A program made the position numbers and the translations under genes. Shown here piece after piece: positions 29,503 to 39,555 of a stretch of 64,000 nt of DNA. The first letter of the stretch is position 1. The number at the start of each line of letters is the position of its first letter. A model generated the notes under the pieces. It did not search any database. It had not been told where the DNA came from and worked only from the letters and a program-made list of their open reading frames with translations. The stretch is from Clostridia bacterium (GTDB lineage Bacteria; Bacillota; Clostridia; UMGS1810), in NCBI GenBank assembly GCA_017416845.1, contig JAFQBA010000112.1:1-64000 (forward strand), in the 5' to 3' direction.

Positions 29503-32500
29503 ATGAAAAACAGAATAATCGCAATACTTGTATGCATTATACTTTTTGTCGGCACAGTGCCGCTTCCTTTCTTGGCTCACGCCAAAGCAAGTGAACTTGT
29601 ACTCAATGAATCCTTCAATCAATATATGACAAACGAAGTACTCTATGAGCTTGATGCCCGTTCAATAGCATATTACATAAGAGAATACCGTGACGGCGAA
29701 AAGGGAATATTTTTGTCAACCCTTAAAAGTGGTGCAGGTCTTAGTTACAAATTTACCCAAACTCAAAATGCCTGTGTGTCTTTTGATGTTTTGTCAACAG
29801 GGGAAACCCTGGTCGGAAGCTTTAATCTCATTGATTCCAAAGGTACTTCACTCACTGCTTTAAGATTTGAAAAGCGTCATCAGATTACCACATCAAACGG
29901 CAAACATATCGGAGGATACGGCAAAAACAATATCACCAATGTGGCAATTGTCGTTGATGAAAAAAATGCGTGCCTCAATATATATATAAACGGAAAACTT
30001 ATGGCGGCAAAAGTAAAAATGCTCACCAAAGCCATAACCGATGTTTCGTCAATCGGATTTTCTTTTGACACTGCCCCGGAAGATGATAACAATGCCGGTG
30101 TAATCATTGACAACATCAATGTTCACGGCGGCGGCAAAATCCTTGACAAATATCCCGTGGCAGACTTTAATCCGGAAACAGCTCCTCCGGTGGACGTAAA
30201 GCTTGAAGGCAATGCCGCAGGGGGAAAGGTGCTTGATGTTAATTTTGACCAGCAGCCTTCTTTCACAATTGCGGCAAAAGAGAACATAATTGAACGAATT
30301 GCCGAAAATGAAACCAACATGGCATCACTTCACGAGCGAACAAACACTTCCGATTTTCACACCGATGTCAAAGGGGTTTCCTCACTGTCGGATTATGTTG
30401 TTTATGAGTATGACATAAAAATTCTTAATATTGCAGAAACTGCAATGCGTGTTTGGCTAAAAGATGTGAATGCCAAATACTCCTCAATGTGTATTTTCCA
30501 AAAGAACGGTAATCTTACTCTCGGAGGATTTTCCACAAAGCTTTCAGGGGACAGATGGTATCGAATTTCAACAGTTTATAACTACTTTGAACGTACAAGA
30601 GATTACTATATCGACGGAAAGCTTGTGTATGAAAACGATCCCATAGAAGCAGACCTCGGAACAGCGGCAGATATAGATGTTTTCAGATTTCACGTGGAAG
30701 CAAAATCTTCCGTAGAGGGAAACCGAGCAAAGTTTTTGCTCGATAACATCAGGGTGTATGAAACCAAAGAGCCTGTGGAAGATTTGAGCACACTTTCGAG
30801 AACCGTCAGCATAGACCGCAACCTTTCGGTGTTTGACAGTGAGAAAAAATTCGAAAATTATCTTAAAGGCTACACAAGTCTTCACACCCGAAGCGGTGTC
30901 GTAATTCATAACGGCAAAAGACACACACTTCCAACGGTTCCCGAGGGCCTTGGCACAGATGCAATGGTTGTTGCCGATGAAATCTGTTCGGTAATCGCAG
31001 TTAAATGTGAAATCTCCGACAATGCACTGACAATAGACGGCAAAGCGGTTGAACCGTCAAAATATAAAGTCAAAGACGGAAAAACATATATTAATGTCAA
31101 CACTCTTTTTGAAGATATCCTTGGCAAAAAGGTATATTCCGACAGCACTACTTTGAGTGACGGTCTTGTTGTTGCAGGTGATGAAACCTTTACACCACCT
31201 TCCGACGAAGCGGAACTTCAGCTTTTCAACAACTACACCTTCTTTGTGCGTCCCGATGAAGAAGCAATAAAAACAGCTTATGAAAACTCACCAAACAAAG
31301 GCGAACATCCCCGTATTCACGCAACTGCTGCAGACTTTGAAAGACTTCGAAGCGAAATTAAGTCGGGCAACAAAAAAGAACTCTTTAATCAGATTATTGA
31401 AAGAGCCGATGAATATGTGGCAAATGATGTTGCAGTGAAATATGAACTTCGTGACGGCACAAGGCTTTTGGATGTTTGCCGTGATGTTCTTCGCAATATG
31501 TATGTGCTTGGTATGGCATATCAGCTCACCGGTGAACAAAAATATGCCCGCAGAGCGTGGACAGATTTAGAAGCTGTTTCAAACTTTCCCGACTGGCATC
31601 CCGGTCATTCTCTTGACCCTGCCGAAATGAGTGCGGCGGTTTCAATTGGCTATGACTGGATGTACGAGGCTTTCACTCCCGAGCAGAGAAGCATTATTGA
31701 AAAAGGTATATATAACAATCTCTTTTATGTGACCTGTAATTCACTGCAGAGCAAAAAAGGACTCCTGTCGGGTGGATTTACCACCAATATGAATCATAAC
31801 CTCATAATAAGCAGTGGTATCTCCATGGGTGCAATGTGCTTTATGGATGTTTATCCCGAAATAAGCTCCTATATTCTTTCAAACACAATAAGAGCTATCG
31901 GCAATGCCATTTATAACTACGGACCTGACGGTGCATGGGTAGAAGGTCCTCACTACTGGGAATATTCAACCCAATATACCACAAAACTGCTGTCTTCTCT
32001 TGACAGTGCAATTGGTAATGATTTCAGACTGAGCCTTGTGGAAGGTCTTTCTACTGCGGCAGACTTTATCATGAATCTTCAGTCTGACATAGGAATTTTC
32101 AACTACGGTGACGGTGCAGTTGCAAGACAATATGTTCCCGAAATTCTCTGGCTTGCCCACAAATATAATCTTGACTATGTAACACCTGCATGGCTCGAGC
32201 TTTCAGGTCTTTCCATGAACGGCTATGAAGACAGAGTTCTTGCACTTCTCTGGCTCGATGCCAATGTGACAAAAGGCGAAATAACAATGCCAACCTCTGC
32301 CTTTTACAAAGGCGAAAACGTTGTCACCTTCAGAGACAAATGGACAAAAGAAAACGGCACATTTGTTGGCATACACGGCGGTCAGACAATAGTAAATCAT
32401 TCACATCTCGACGGTGGTTCATTTGTCTTTGACTCCATGGGAGTGCGATGGGCGCAGGATCCCGGTTCAGGTCCATATGACCTTCCGGACTGCTGGGATA

Positions 32501-33783
32501 CCGTGAACGGAGGCAGATGGAAATATTATATGACCCGTGCCGAAGCTCACAACAGTCTTGTTATAAACCCCGATTCAGAGCCCGACCACAACCCGTTTTC
32601 AAAGGTTACAATAGACCGATTTGAAGAAAAGCCAAAAGGCGGTATAGCGGTTGCAAACACAACAGAACTCTATTTGGATGATGCTCTTTCGGCAAGACGT
32701 GGTTTCTTCTTTACCGATAACCGTCAGAGCCTTGTTATCCGTGATGAAATAACTCTCAAAAAGAAGAGCGATGTATATTGGTTTATGCAAACCAAAGCAG
32801 ATGTAACCGTGACCGAAGATGGGGCAATGCTCTCTTATGACGGTAAGCGACTAAAACTTGAAGCAGTGAGTGATGCAAAGCTTGAAATTACATCAGGCGA
32901 AAGTGTTCCGCTTCCCACTTCTCCGGTCATGAAAAAAGACCTTATGCCCGGTATGAACAGAATTGTAATAAAATTTACTGCATCCGGCGACACGGCAATA
33001 ACGGTAAAACTCACGCCCTACGGTATCGGTTCAAGCGACGTAGCGGAATATCACAAAAGCATAGATTCCTGGTCTGTAGCTGACGGATCGATTGAAAGCT
33101 TTACTCCTCCCGAACTCAAGGGTGCTTATGCAGATTCAAAGCCTCTTAACTTCAATTCGGGAAAAACCGCAACAATTGGCATAGCCGGCGGGAAAAATGC
33201 AAAATATCCCCTTATTACAGCCGATGTTGACCAATCAAAATATAATATTGAAATCATTGATGAAAGAGAACTTGACTTCACTGCAATAAAAGTGACCGAT
33301 AAAACAAATTCTCTCAACACATCCACCTGGATTGTGAGCTATAAAATAGTTCCCGAACCAATGGAATTTGACGGTATGGTATCGCTTCCGGTTTCGTCGG
33401 TAACCGTAAGCTCCGAGCCTCAACCCGAAAACCATGTGTACAACATTTTCGACTCCGACCTTTCCACCAAGTGGGCAACAAAGGGCGAAAATCAGTGGAT
33501 TATCCTTGAACTTGCCGAAGAATCGGTTGCAGACAATCTCATGATTGCTTTCGGCTCGGGTGATGTTCGTCAGACCTTCTTTGATATCAGCGTGTCAACC
33601 GACGGAGTAAACTATGAAAAGCTCTATGACGGTCTCTCTTTGGGCGGCACATTAAATCACGAAAAACATAGCCTTGGCGGCAAAAAAGTAAAGTACATTA
33701 AACTTGGTTTCCACGGTAACACCCAAGCAGGACGTGGCGGATGGACATCAGTTCAGGAAGTGGTAGTTACACGAAACAAGTAA
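29503..33783 (+). CDS. Secreted heparinase II/III-type polysaccharide lyase with LamG and discoidin domains
   Basis: The protein has 1426 residues. ATG 29503 lies 8 bases after AAAGGAG; a GTG at 29485 sits before that site and is rejected. A signal peptide (1-28) is followed by two LamG-like domains (about 30-215 and 240-430) and a short stalk-like domain. The alpha/alpha toroid of a heparinase II/III-like lyase starts at HPRIHATAADFERL (about 605), with EGPHYWEYS near 813. The beta-sandwich half contains HSHLDGGSF near 965 and AEAHNSLVINPD. The last 135 residues are an F5/8 type C (discoidin) domain. The family cleaves uronic-acid polysaccharides such as heparin-type glycans or alginate. The substrate here is not known. 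It is the last gene of the probable operon. Confidence 0.85.
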   Translation: MKNRIIAILVCIILFVGTVPLPFLAHAKASELVLNESFNQYMTNEVLYELDARSIAYYIREYRDGEKGIFLSTLKSGAGLSYKFTQTQNACVSFDVLSTGETLVGSFNLIDSKGTSLTALRFEKRHQITTSNGKHIGGYGKNNITNVAIVVDEKNACLNIYINGKLMAAKVKMLTKAITDVSSIGFSFDTAPEDDNNAGVIIDNINVHGGGKILDKYPVADFNPETAPPVDVKLEGNAAGGKVLDVNFDQQPSFTIAAKENIIERIAENETNMASLHERTNTSDFHTDVKGVSSLSDYVVYEYDIKILNIAETAMRVWLKDVNAKYSSMCIFQKNGNLTLGGFSTKLSGDRWYRISTVYNYFERTRDYYIDGKLVYENDPIEADLGTAADIDVFRFHVEAKSSVEGNRAKFLLDNIRVYETKEPVEDLSTLSRTVSIDRNLSVFDSEKKFENYLKGYTSLHTRSGVVIHNGKRHTLPTVPEGLGTDAMVVADEICSVIAVKCEISDNALTIDGKAVEPSKYKVKDGKTYINVNTLFEDILGKKVYSDSTTLSDGLVVAGDETFTPPSDEAELQLFNNYTFFVRPDEEAIKTAYENSPNKGEHPRIHATAADFERLRSEIKSGNKKELFNQIIERADEYVANDVAVKYELRDGTRLLDVCRDVLRNMYVLGMAYQLTGEQKYARRAWTDLEAVSNFPDWHPGHSLDPAEMSAAVSIGYDWMYEAFTPEQRSIIEKGIYNNLFYVTCNSLQSKKGLLSGGFTTNMNHNLIISSGISMGAMCFMDVYPEISSYILSNTIRAIGNAIYNYGPDGAWVEGPHYWEYSTQYTTKLLSSLDSAIGNDFRLSLVEGLSTAADFIMNLQSDIGIFNYGDGAVARQYVPEILWLAHKYNLDYVTPAWLELSGLSMNGYEDRVLALLWLDANVTKGEITMPTSAFYKGENVVTFRDKWTKENGTFVGIHGGQTIVNHSHLDGGSFVFDSMGVRWAQDPGSGPYDLPDCWDTVNGGRWKYYMTRAEAHNSLVINPDSEPDHNPFSKVTIDRFEEKPKGGIAVANTTELYLDDALSARRGFFFTDNRQSLVIRDEITLKKKSDVYWFMQTKADVTVTEDGAMLSYDGKRLKLEAVSDAKLEITSGESVPLPTSPVMKKDLMPGMNRIVIKFTASGDTAITVKLTPYGIGSSDVAEYHKSIDSWSVADGSIESFTPPELKGAYADSKPLNFNSGKTATIGIAGGKNAKYPLITADVDQSKYNIEIIDERELDFTAIKVTDKTNSLNTSTWIVSYKIVPEPMEFDGMVSLPVSSVTVSSEPQPENHVYNIFDSDLSTKWATKGENQWIILELAEESVADNLMIAFGSGDVRQTFFDISVSTDGVNYEKLYDGLSLGGTLNHEKHSLGGKKVKYIKLGFHGNTQAGRGGWTSVQEVVVTRNK

Positions 33784-33800
33784 ACCTGAACTTTATGTTA

Positions 33801-33842
33801 TATCCTTCACAACCAACGCTGTAGTGTCGGTTGTGAAGGATA
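33801..33842 (+). terminator. Perfect 14-bp hairpin after the heparinase-type gene
   Basis: TATCCTTCACAACC (33801-33814) pairs perfectly with GGTTGTGAAGGATA (33829-33842). No T-run follows, so termination is not assured. It abuts the inverted-repeat element at 33841 and its loop (ACCAACGCT) resembles that element's ends. Confidence 0.45.
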
Positions 33843-34115
33843 GCCTTAACCACCAACACTAAAGGCGGTTATAAAATATAAATTTCGCCTCACTCATCGT
33901 TAAAATCCTCGGAAATATTAACATATTCCCTGCGTTTTTGCCTTGACTGAGACAAAATTTATTATTTTAAAACTCCGAAGGACCTCAAATGGATGAATTT
34001 TTGAGGATATTTTGGTGCGGAGGACGCAGGAAGGCTTCCGCCTTTCAAGGACGACAAATCAAAAGATACCGAAAATTCGCCATTTGTGGCATCTTCAGTG
34101 TTGGTTGTTAAGGCT
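33841..34115. mobile_element. Second MITE-like inverted-repeat element, 275 bp
   Basis: TAGCCTTAACCACCAACACT (33841-33860) is inverted at 34096-34115 with one mismatch. The interior is non-coding and itself structured: CCTGCGT and ACGCAGG face each other, and CCTCAAA with TTTTGAGG form a hairpin. No transposase is present. It occupies most of the 412-base gap between two operons. It is unrelated in sequence to the element at 7837-8236. Confidence 0.6.
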
Positions 34116-34195
34116 AGACTCAATACATATCGGAGACTATCACAAAATTTAGCATTTATTCACTGTTTCTGATAATGAAAATGAGGAGGAATACA

Positions 34196-35446
34196 ATGTA
34201 TAAAAAAATTACAAATGTTTTCATTACGGCATTAATGCTTATTACAATGAGTATTTCGTCTCCTGTCTTTGCAGGCGGTGCATCAGACAGAGGAAGCGAA
34301 TTAAATCCATATGAAAGCAGTTTAGGTACAACGGGAGTAACAATAACTTCGTCAAGCTTTAACGGGAAAGCGGAGGGGTTTGCGGGCAAATCACCTCAAG
34401 ATACGGTTAAGAAAATAACACTCACCCAAGACAGTGGTACTCTTCCTATAGGAAGTGCAGGAATAAATGGCGGATATCCGCGTTATGCATATCGCTCCGG
34501 CTTTGATTTCACTTCCAATCCCGAAGCAACTTTTCAGTTTAACGTATACGCAGACGGAGATACCATCGCAGGCTTTACATTCCATTATTATGATTTGATC
34601 AGATGGACACCCGACGGTAAATTATACGGCATTACCACTGCCGCTTCGTGGGCGACAACTGAAGCAGAAATCGGGAAACTGGAGAGAGGACGCTGGCACA
34701 CAATTGCCATGACATTCAACAGCGAAACTTTGGAGCAGAAAATTTATGCTGACGGAGAGTTTCTTGCCACAATCACAAGATGTAACTTCTCTGCTTCGAA
34801 TAATTCCATGCGTATCGGAACATATGCAGGCAGCAGCACCGGTGTTGTTGCAATAGACGATGTATATTCATATCCGGGAGCATATGACCCGACCATCGAC
34901 TCGGTTACAGTAATGGATGATGAAAATGTAAAGTTTGAAGATGGCACAATTACATATGATGAAGAAATGTTTGTTGACGTTGAATCTTTTAAAGAATATT
35001 TGACAACTATTTGCTCTTGTGACGAAATCATAATCTGCGACAAAAACTATATGCCGGCAGATTGCATTTTGCCGTCGGAAGGATATTGTCTTATAGTTCC
35101 CGAATCGGGAGTTGGTTTTGTAACATACGACTTTCAGGCATTGTTTTTTTTATCGGATGTTACGGCGGTTTGGGATGGTGAACAGATAAAAGTATCTGCT
35201 TTAGCGACTAATAATCATATAGATGGTAAGAATGTTACCATGATTGTTTCTTTGAGAGATTCTGACGGCTATCTTTCAAAGGTGTATTCATCACCAACAA
35301 AAAATGTAACTTCCAAAGAGGAGTTTGTCATAGAAAACATTGAAGCAAACGGCGGTTCGGCATATGTCTTTTTCACAGAAGACTGGAATTCTATAAGAGC
35401 AGTATCGCCCGTGATTATCAATGTGACAGAAAATTTGAACCCATAA
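34196..35446 (+). CDS. Secreted LamG-domain protein (duplicated N-terminal domain)
   Basis: The protein has 416 residues from ATG 34196, 5 bases after AGGAGGA. Residues 1-27 are a signal peptide. Residues about 30-230 form a LamG-like beta-sandwich that is close to 90 percent identical to the same domain in the next gene, for example YPRYAYRSGFDFTSNPEATF in both. The remaining 185 residues are unrelated to the neighbour except for a final module resembling those of other secreted proteins here. No anchor is seen. It starts a probable seven-gene operon; a glycan-binding role is inferred from the fold. Confidence 0.8.
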   Translation: MYKKITNVFITALMLITMSISSPVFAGGASDRGSELNPYESSLGTTGVTITSSSFNGKAEGFAGKSPQDTVKKITLTQDSGTLPIGSAGINGGYPRYAYRSGFDFTSNPEATFQFNVYADGDTIAGFTFHYYDLIRWTPDGKLYGITTAASWATTEAEIGKLERGRWHTIAMTFNSETLEQKIYADGEFLATITRCNFSASNNSMRIGTYAGSSTGVVAIDDVYSYPGAYDPTIDSVTVMDDENVKFEDGTITYDEEMFVDVESFKEYLTTICSCDEIIICDKNYMPADCILPSEGYCLIVPESGVGFVTYDFQALFFLSDVTAVWDGEQIKVSALATNNHIDGKNVTMIVSLRDSDGYLSKVYSSPTKNVTSKEEFVIENIEANGGSAYVFFTEDWNSIRAVSPVIINVTENLNP

Positions 35447-35484
35447 AAATTATACATATAAATTAAATTTTAGGAGGAAAAAAC

Positions 35485-37581
35485 ATGTTGAAAAAATCAC
35501 TAAGTATTTTTATGGTTGTTATAATGCTTTTAACAATGAGCATTACATCACAAGTCTTTGCATCCTCAAACAAAGGAAATGCATTGAATCCCTATGAGAG
35601 CAGTTTGGGTACAACCGGAGCAACAATAACTTCTTCAAGCTTTAACGGAAATGCCGAGGGTTTTGCCGGCAAATTGGCTCAGGACACAGTTAAGAAAATC
35701 ACCCTTACCGAAGAAAGCGGTACTCTTCCGATTGGAAGTGCAGGTGTAAATGGCGGATATCCACGTTATGCATATCGTTCCGGCTTTGATTTCACATCAA
35801 ATCCCGAAGCAACTTTCCAGTTTAACATATACGCAGACGGAGATACCATTGCAGGTTTTACGTTCCACTATTATGATTTAATAAGATGGACACCCGACGG
35901 TAAATTATACGGCATTACCACTGCCGCTTCGTGGGCAACAACAGAAGCTGTAATTGGTAAACTTGAACGAGGACGTTGGCATACAATTGCTGTAACCTTC
36001 GATAGCGAAACTTTAGAACAGGATATTTATGCAGATGGTGAGTTCCTTGCCACAATCACAAGATGCAGCTTTGCTGCTTCGAATAATACCATGCGTATCG
36101 GAACCTATGCAGGCAGCAATAAGGGTGTTGTTGCAATTGATGATGTGTATACATATCCGGGAGCATATGACCCGACAAATGAAATTGTGACACTTGCCGG
36201 CGGTGACGAAAGAATGACAATTAATTCAGACTCAAAAACCATCATATGCCAAGAAGATGCATTTGCAGATGCCGCAAGCTTTAACAAAGCAGTTGAAATC
36301 GCTTTTGATGCAAATTATGCAGTTCTCTATGATTTCGATTTGACAGTTCCTGCCACAGACTTTGCGTATGGTGTTGTAGCAATTAACTCCAAAAACGGTA
36401 TTGGCTATGACTATTACAAAGTTTATGACGGAACAGTTATTGAAGAAAACTTTGATGATGGTGCCATTGACACTTCAAAACTCGTAATTCAAAATTGCGA
36501 AGGCGATTACACTGCAGAATACATCGGCGGTTTGGGTACAAAATCGGCAGATGACAAGGCACTTGTTCTCTATCCTGCAGACAAAGATGTGAAAGCTGAT
36601 AACTATAACGAACCATCACTTAATCTTAAAGACCAGAACGGTTTTAACGATGAAATCATAACTATTGAGGCTGATGTATATAAAAATGACCTTGCAACAA
36701 CCTCTTATATATACACAAAATACTGGAATCTTGACAAAGCCACACCCGGTCAAAGCTGGCTCAATCTTGTTACATTCTCAAACTATGGTCAGATACACAT
36801 CGCAGGCAAAGATAAAATGCCATACAAGGCAAACCGCTGGTACAAAATAGCAGCAACATATACAAGGGAAAAATCCGGATTTGACATATATGTTAACGGA
36901 CAGTTCGTTGATTTTGTGGCTATCACCAATAATCACACAGCTGTTGCAAATTATTTTCAGGTTGTATCACGCTATGACCTTTCAGAAAAACAAATTCCCG
37001 ACCGTCAGCTTAACTCAAAAATAGCAATAGATAACTACAGAGTATATCTTGCACCCTACATTGCAGACGGTGACAATGCAACAATAACTGTAAGCGGTGA
37101 TCTTAAGCTCAGCAAAAACAATATCATTGCAAAAGACTATACAAATTATACCAAAGCACAGATTATGAATATGGTAACTGCTCCTGTTTCATATGAAATC
37201 TACACTGACAACACATACACAACTGCCCTTGCAGACGATGACAAAATTACCGCAGACAGTGTACTCGTTTCAAAATCGTCAGACGGCGAGGCTGTTGAAT
37301 ACTATATCTTCAGTGAAGGTTCGATAGGCTATCTTAACTTTGAGCAGGCTGACGGAAAAATCACCGTATCGGTTAGTTCAACAGTGGCAGACAGCACAGG
37401 TTACATATTTGCTCTTGCCGAATATGACGGAAACGAGCTTTTAAATGTATCACTTTCAAAAGAACTTAAGTTTATGCAAAATAATGAACACACATTAAAT
37501 TATTCACAAGACAAAACCTACAAGGCGTTTGTGTGGGCAAAAAATCAGGCTCCTGTGAGATTTGCCACGTTTTCAGAATAA
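35485..37581 (+). CDS. Secreted protein with two LamG domains
   Basis: The protein has 698 residues, with TAGGAGG before ATG 35485. A signal peptide (1-27) is followed by the LamG-like domain shared with the 34196 gene (about 30-230), a linker, and a second, different LamG-like domain (about 310-525). A C-terminal beta module ends in YKAFVWAKNQAPVRF, matching the module in the 1107, 4355 and 8357 products. It lies 38 bases after its paralogue and 35 before the GH20 gene. The partial duplication followed by new C-termini points to domain shuffling. Confidence 0.8.
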   Translation: MLKKSLSIFMVVIMLLTMSITSQVFASSNKGNALNPYESSLGTTGATITSSSFNGNAEGFAGKLAQDTVKKITLTEESGTLPIGSAGVNGGYPRYAYRSGFDFTSNPEATFQFNIYADGDTIAGFTFHYYDLIRWTPDGKLYGITTAASWATTEAVIGKLERGRWHTIAVTFDSETLEQDIYADGEFLATITRCSFAASNNTMRIGTYAGSNKGVVAIDDVYTYPGAYDPTNEIVTLAGGDERMTINSDSKTIICQEDAFADAASFNKAVEIAFDANYAVLYDFDLTVPATDFAYGVVAINSKNGIGYDYYKVYDGTVIEENFDDGAIDTSKLVIQNCEGDYTAEYIGGLGTKSADDKALVLYPADKDVKADNYNEPSLNLKDQNGFNDEIITIEADVYKNDLATTSYIYTKYWNLDKATPGQSWLNLVTFSNYGQIHIAGKDKMPYKANRWYKIAATYTREKSGFDIYVNGQFVDFVAITNNHTAVANYFQVVSRYDLSEKQIPDRQLNSKIAIDNYRVYLAPYIADGDNATITVSGDLKLSKNNIIAKDYTNYTKAQIMNMVTAPVSYEIYTDNTYTTALADDDKITADSVLVSKSSDGEAVEYYIFSEGSIGYLNFEQADGKITVSVSSTVADSTGYIFALAEYDGNELLNVSLSKELKFMQNNEHTLNYSQDKTYKAFVWAKNQAPVRFATFSE

Positions 37582-37616
37582 AAGACAACATCTGCTATTG
37601 CTAAAGGAGAATAAAT

Positions 37617-39539
37617 ATGACTCAGCCGCTTATTAAGATTAACATTGTTTCAGATATCAACAGTTTTTCCGAGGGTTTGGCAAAGCTTTGCAATGACTAC
37701 GGATTTGAAATTTGTGCAGAAGGCATTGAGCTGAGTGTTTTTGAAGGAGACGCACTTCGCGTCTCCTTTTTAAAAGGCACAGCAAAAATTGAATATAGCA
37801 GGAAATGTGAATTTTTCAGGGCGTTTGGCTTGCTTCTTGAAGCCATAAGAGATGGTTTGACCGAATTTGAAAGATGTGAAAAAGCAAATTTTGACACCTG
37901 CGGAGGAATGATTGACCTTTCACACGGTGCACTTATGAATGTGAAATCCATAAAAAGTATGATAAAAAAGTTTGCAATGATGGGGCTTAATATGTTCATG
38001 CTCTACCGTGAAGAAAGCTACTGCGTTCCTGAATATGAATATTTTGGCTACATGAGAGGCAGACACACCGATGAAGATATAAAAGAGATTGATGACTATG
38101 CCGCAATGTTTGGAATAGAAATCATTCCGGCAATTCAGACTCTCGGTCATCTTCAAAACACTCTTCGTTGGCACGAGTTTAATTCCATAAGAGATACGGG
38201 CGACTGCCTTCTTGCCGATGAAGAAAAGACATACGAATTTATCGAAGCTATGATTCGTTCGGCGATCAGACCTCTAAGGTCCAAAAGGGTTCACATAGGA
38301 CTTGATGAAACAATGAGCCTCGGAACAGGAGCCTATATGAGCAAACACGGATATGTCCCAAGAGAAGAAATTTTTTGCAGACATTTAAACAGGGTTTGTG
38401 ATATATGCAAAAAATATGATTTAAAACCTATCATCTGGGGAGATATGTTTTTCCGCATAGGAGGAGGAACCGATGGTTATGCACTGACAAACAAAACCAT
38501 CCCCAAGAAAATAGCAGACCTGATTCCCGAAAACACAGAGCTTACATCGTGGGATTACAGCAGTGTGAACGAATCTGACATACAAGAAAATTTATCTGCA
38601 TTGAAACATACCGGACGGAATGTATGGTTTGCCGGGGCGGTTCACGACTGGCACGGTTTTTGTGTAAACTATTATCACACTGTTAAAGCATCTCAAACAG
38701 CTCTTTCTGCGTGCAAAAAAGAGGGTATAAAGGATGTGTTTATAACCACTTGGGGTGATGATAGTCCAGAAAGAGACTATTTTTGTAATTTGCTTGGTTA
38801 TCAGCTATATGCAGAGCATATGTACGGTGATTCGCCCGATTTTTCAGCTGTGAAAAAAAGACACGATTTTTGTGTGGGGAGCAGTAGTGACATGATTCTT
38901 GCAATTTCGGACATTGACAACCCCGAAAAACAAAATACCGAAGCTCACAAAACAAATTCTAAAAGAGTTCTCGACGGAGTAGGGGACATAATAAATCCCT
39001 CAAAATATCTAATGTGGCAAGACCCAATAGCCGGGCTTTTTGATTATGAAGCGGCAAAATTTAATTTTAAAGAGCATTTTAAAACTCAAAAGGGTATTCT
39101 TCAAGCCTTCAAAGGGAAATATCCCGAATTTGAAAAATGTCTTGATTTTTATATTGAGCTTTGCGAGGTTCTTGAACATAAGTGCAACATAGGACTTGAA
39201 ATGAAAGATGCCTATGATAAAGGTGACAAGAAACAGCTTTCCCTTTATGCATCGGAAAAACTTCCCGAGCTTGCCGAAATGGTTGAAAAACTGTGGGTTT
39301 TAAACCGTGAGCTGTGGTTTGAACGCCATGATGCTTTTGGCTTTGAGGTTTTAGACAGAAGATACGGAAATCTTTCTTTCAGAATTAAAACAAGCATCTA
39401 CCGCCTCAATAAATTTATTAACGGAGATGTAGAAAAGATAGAAGAGCTTGAAGAAAAAAGACTTCCTCCCACAAAAATAAAAGATCGCATTGCCTACCAG
39501 AACGGCTGGCTTGAAATATCCACTGCATGGGGCAGATAA
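37617..39539 (+). CDS. Glycoside hydrolase family 20-type beta-N-acetylhexosaminidase, cytoplasmic
   Basis: The protein has 640 residues without a signal peptide. The TIM-barrel begins near residue 90 (GGMIDLSHGALMNVKSIKSM), and the catalytic Asp-Glu pair of GH20 is seen as D230-E231 in HIGLDETM. IIWGDMFFR and WGDDSPERDYF are further barrel-strand motifs. GH20 enzymes remove terminal GlcNAc or GalNAc by substrate-assisted catalysis. The missing signal peptide means the substrate must be an imported oligosaccharide. A helical C-terminal region of about 180 residues follows the barrel. It is the third gene of the probable operon. Confidence 0.85.
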   Translation: MTQPLIKINIVSDINSFSEGLAKLCNDYGFEICAEGIELSVFEGDALRVSFLKGTAKIEYSRKCEFFRAFGLLLEAIRDGLTEFERCEKANFDTCGGMIDLSHGALMNVKSIKSMIKKFAMMGLNMFMLYREESYCVPEYEYFGYMRGRHTDEDIKEIDDYAAMFGIEIIPAIQTLGHLQNTLRWHEFNSIRDTGDCLLADEEKTYEFIEAMIRSAIRPLRSKRVHIGLDETMSLGTGAYMSKHGYVPREEIFCRHLNRVCDICKKYDLKPIIWGDMFFRIGGGTDGYALTNKTIPKKIADLIPENTELTSWDYSSVNESDIQENLSALKHTGRNVWFAGAVHDWHGFCVNYYHTVKASQTALSACKKEGIKDVFITTWGDDSPERDYFCNLLGYQLYAEHMYGDSPDFSAVKKRHDFCVGSSSDMILAISDIDNPEKQNTEAHKTNSKRVLDGVGDIINPSKYLMWQDPIAGLFDYEAAKFNFKEHFKTQKGILQAFKGKYPEFEKCLDFYIELCEVLEHKCNIGLEMKDAYDKGDKKQLSLYASEKLPELAEMVEKLWVLNRELWFERHDAFGFEVLDRRYGNLSFRIKTSIYRLNKFINGDVEKIEELEEKRLPPTKIKDRIAYQNGWLEISTAWGR

Positions 39540-39555
39540 AATATGAGGTGAGACT

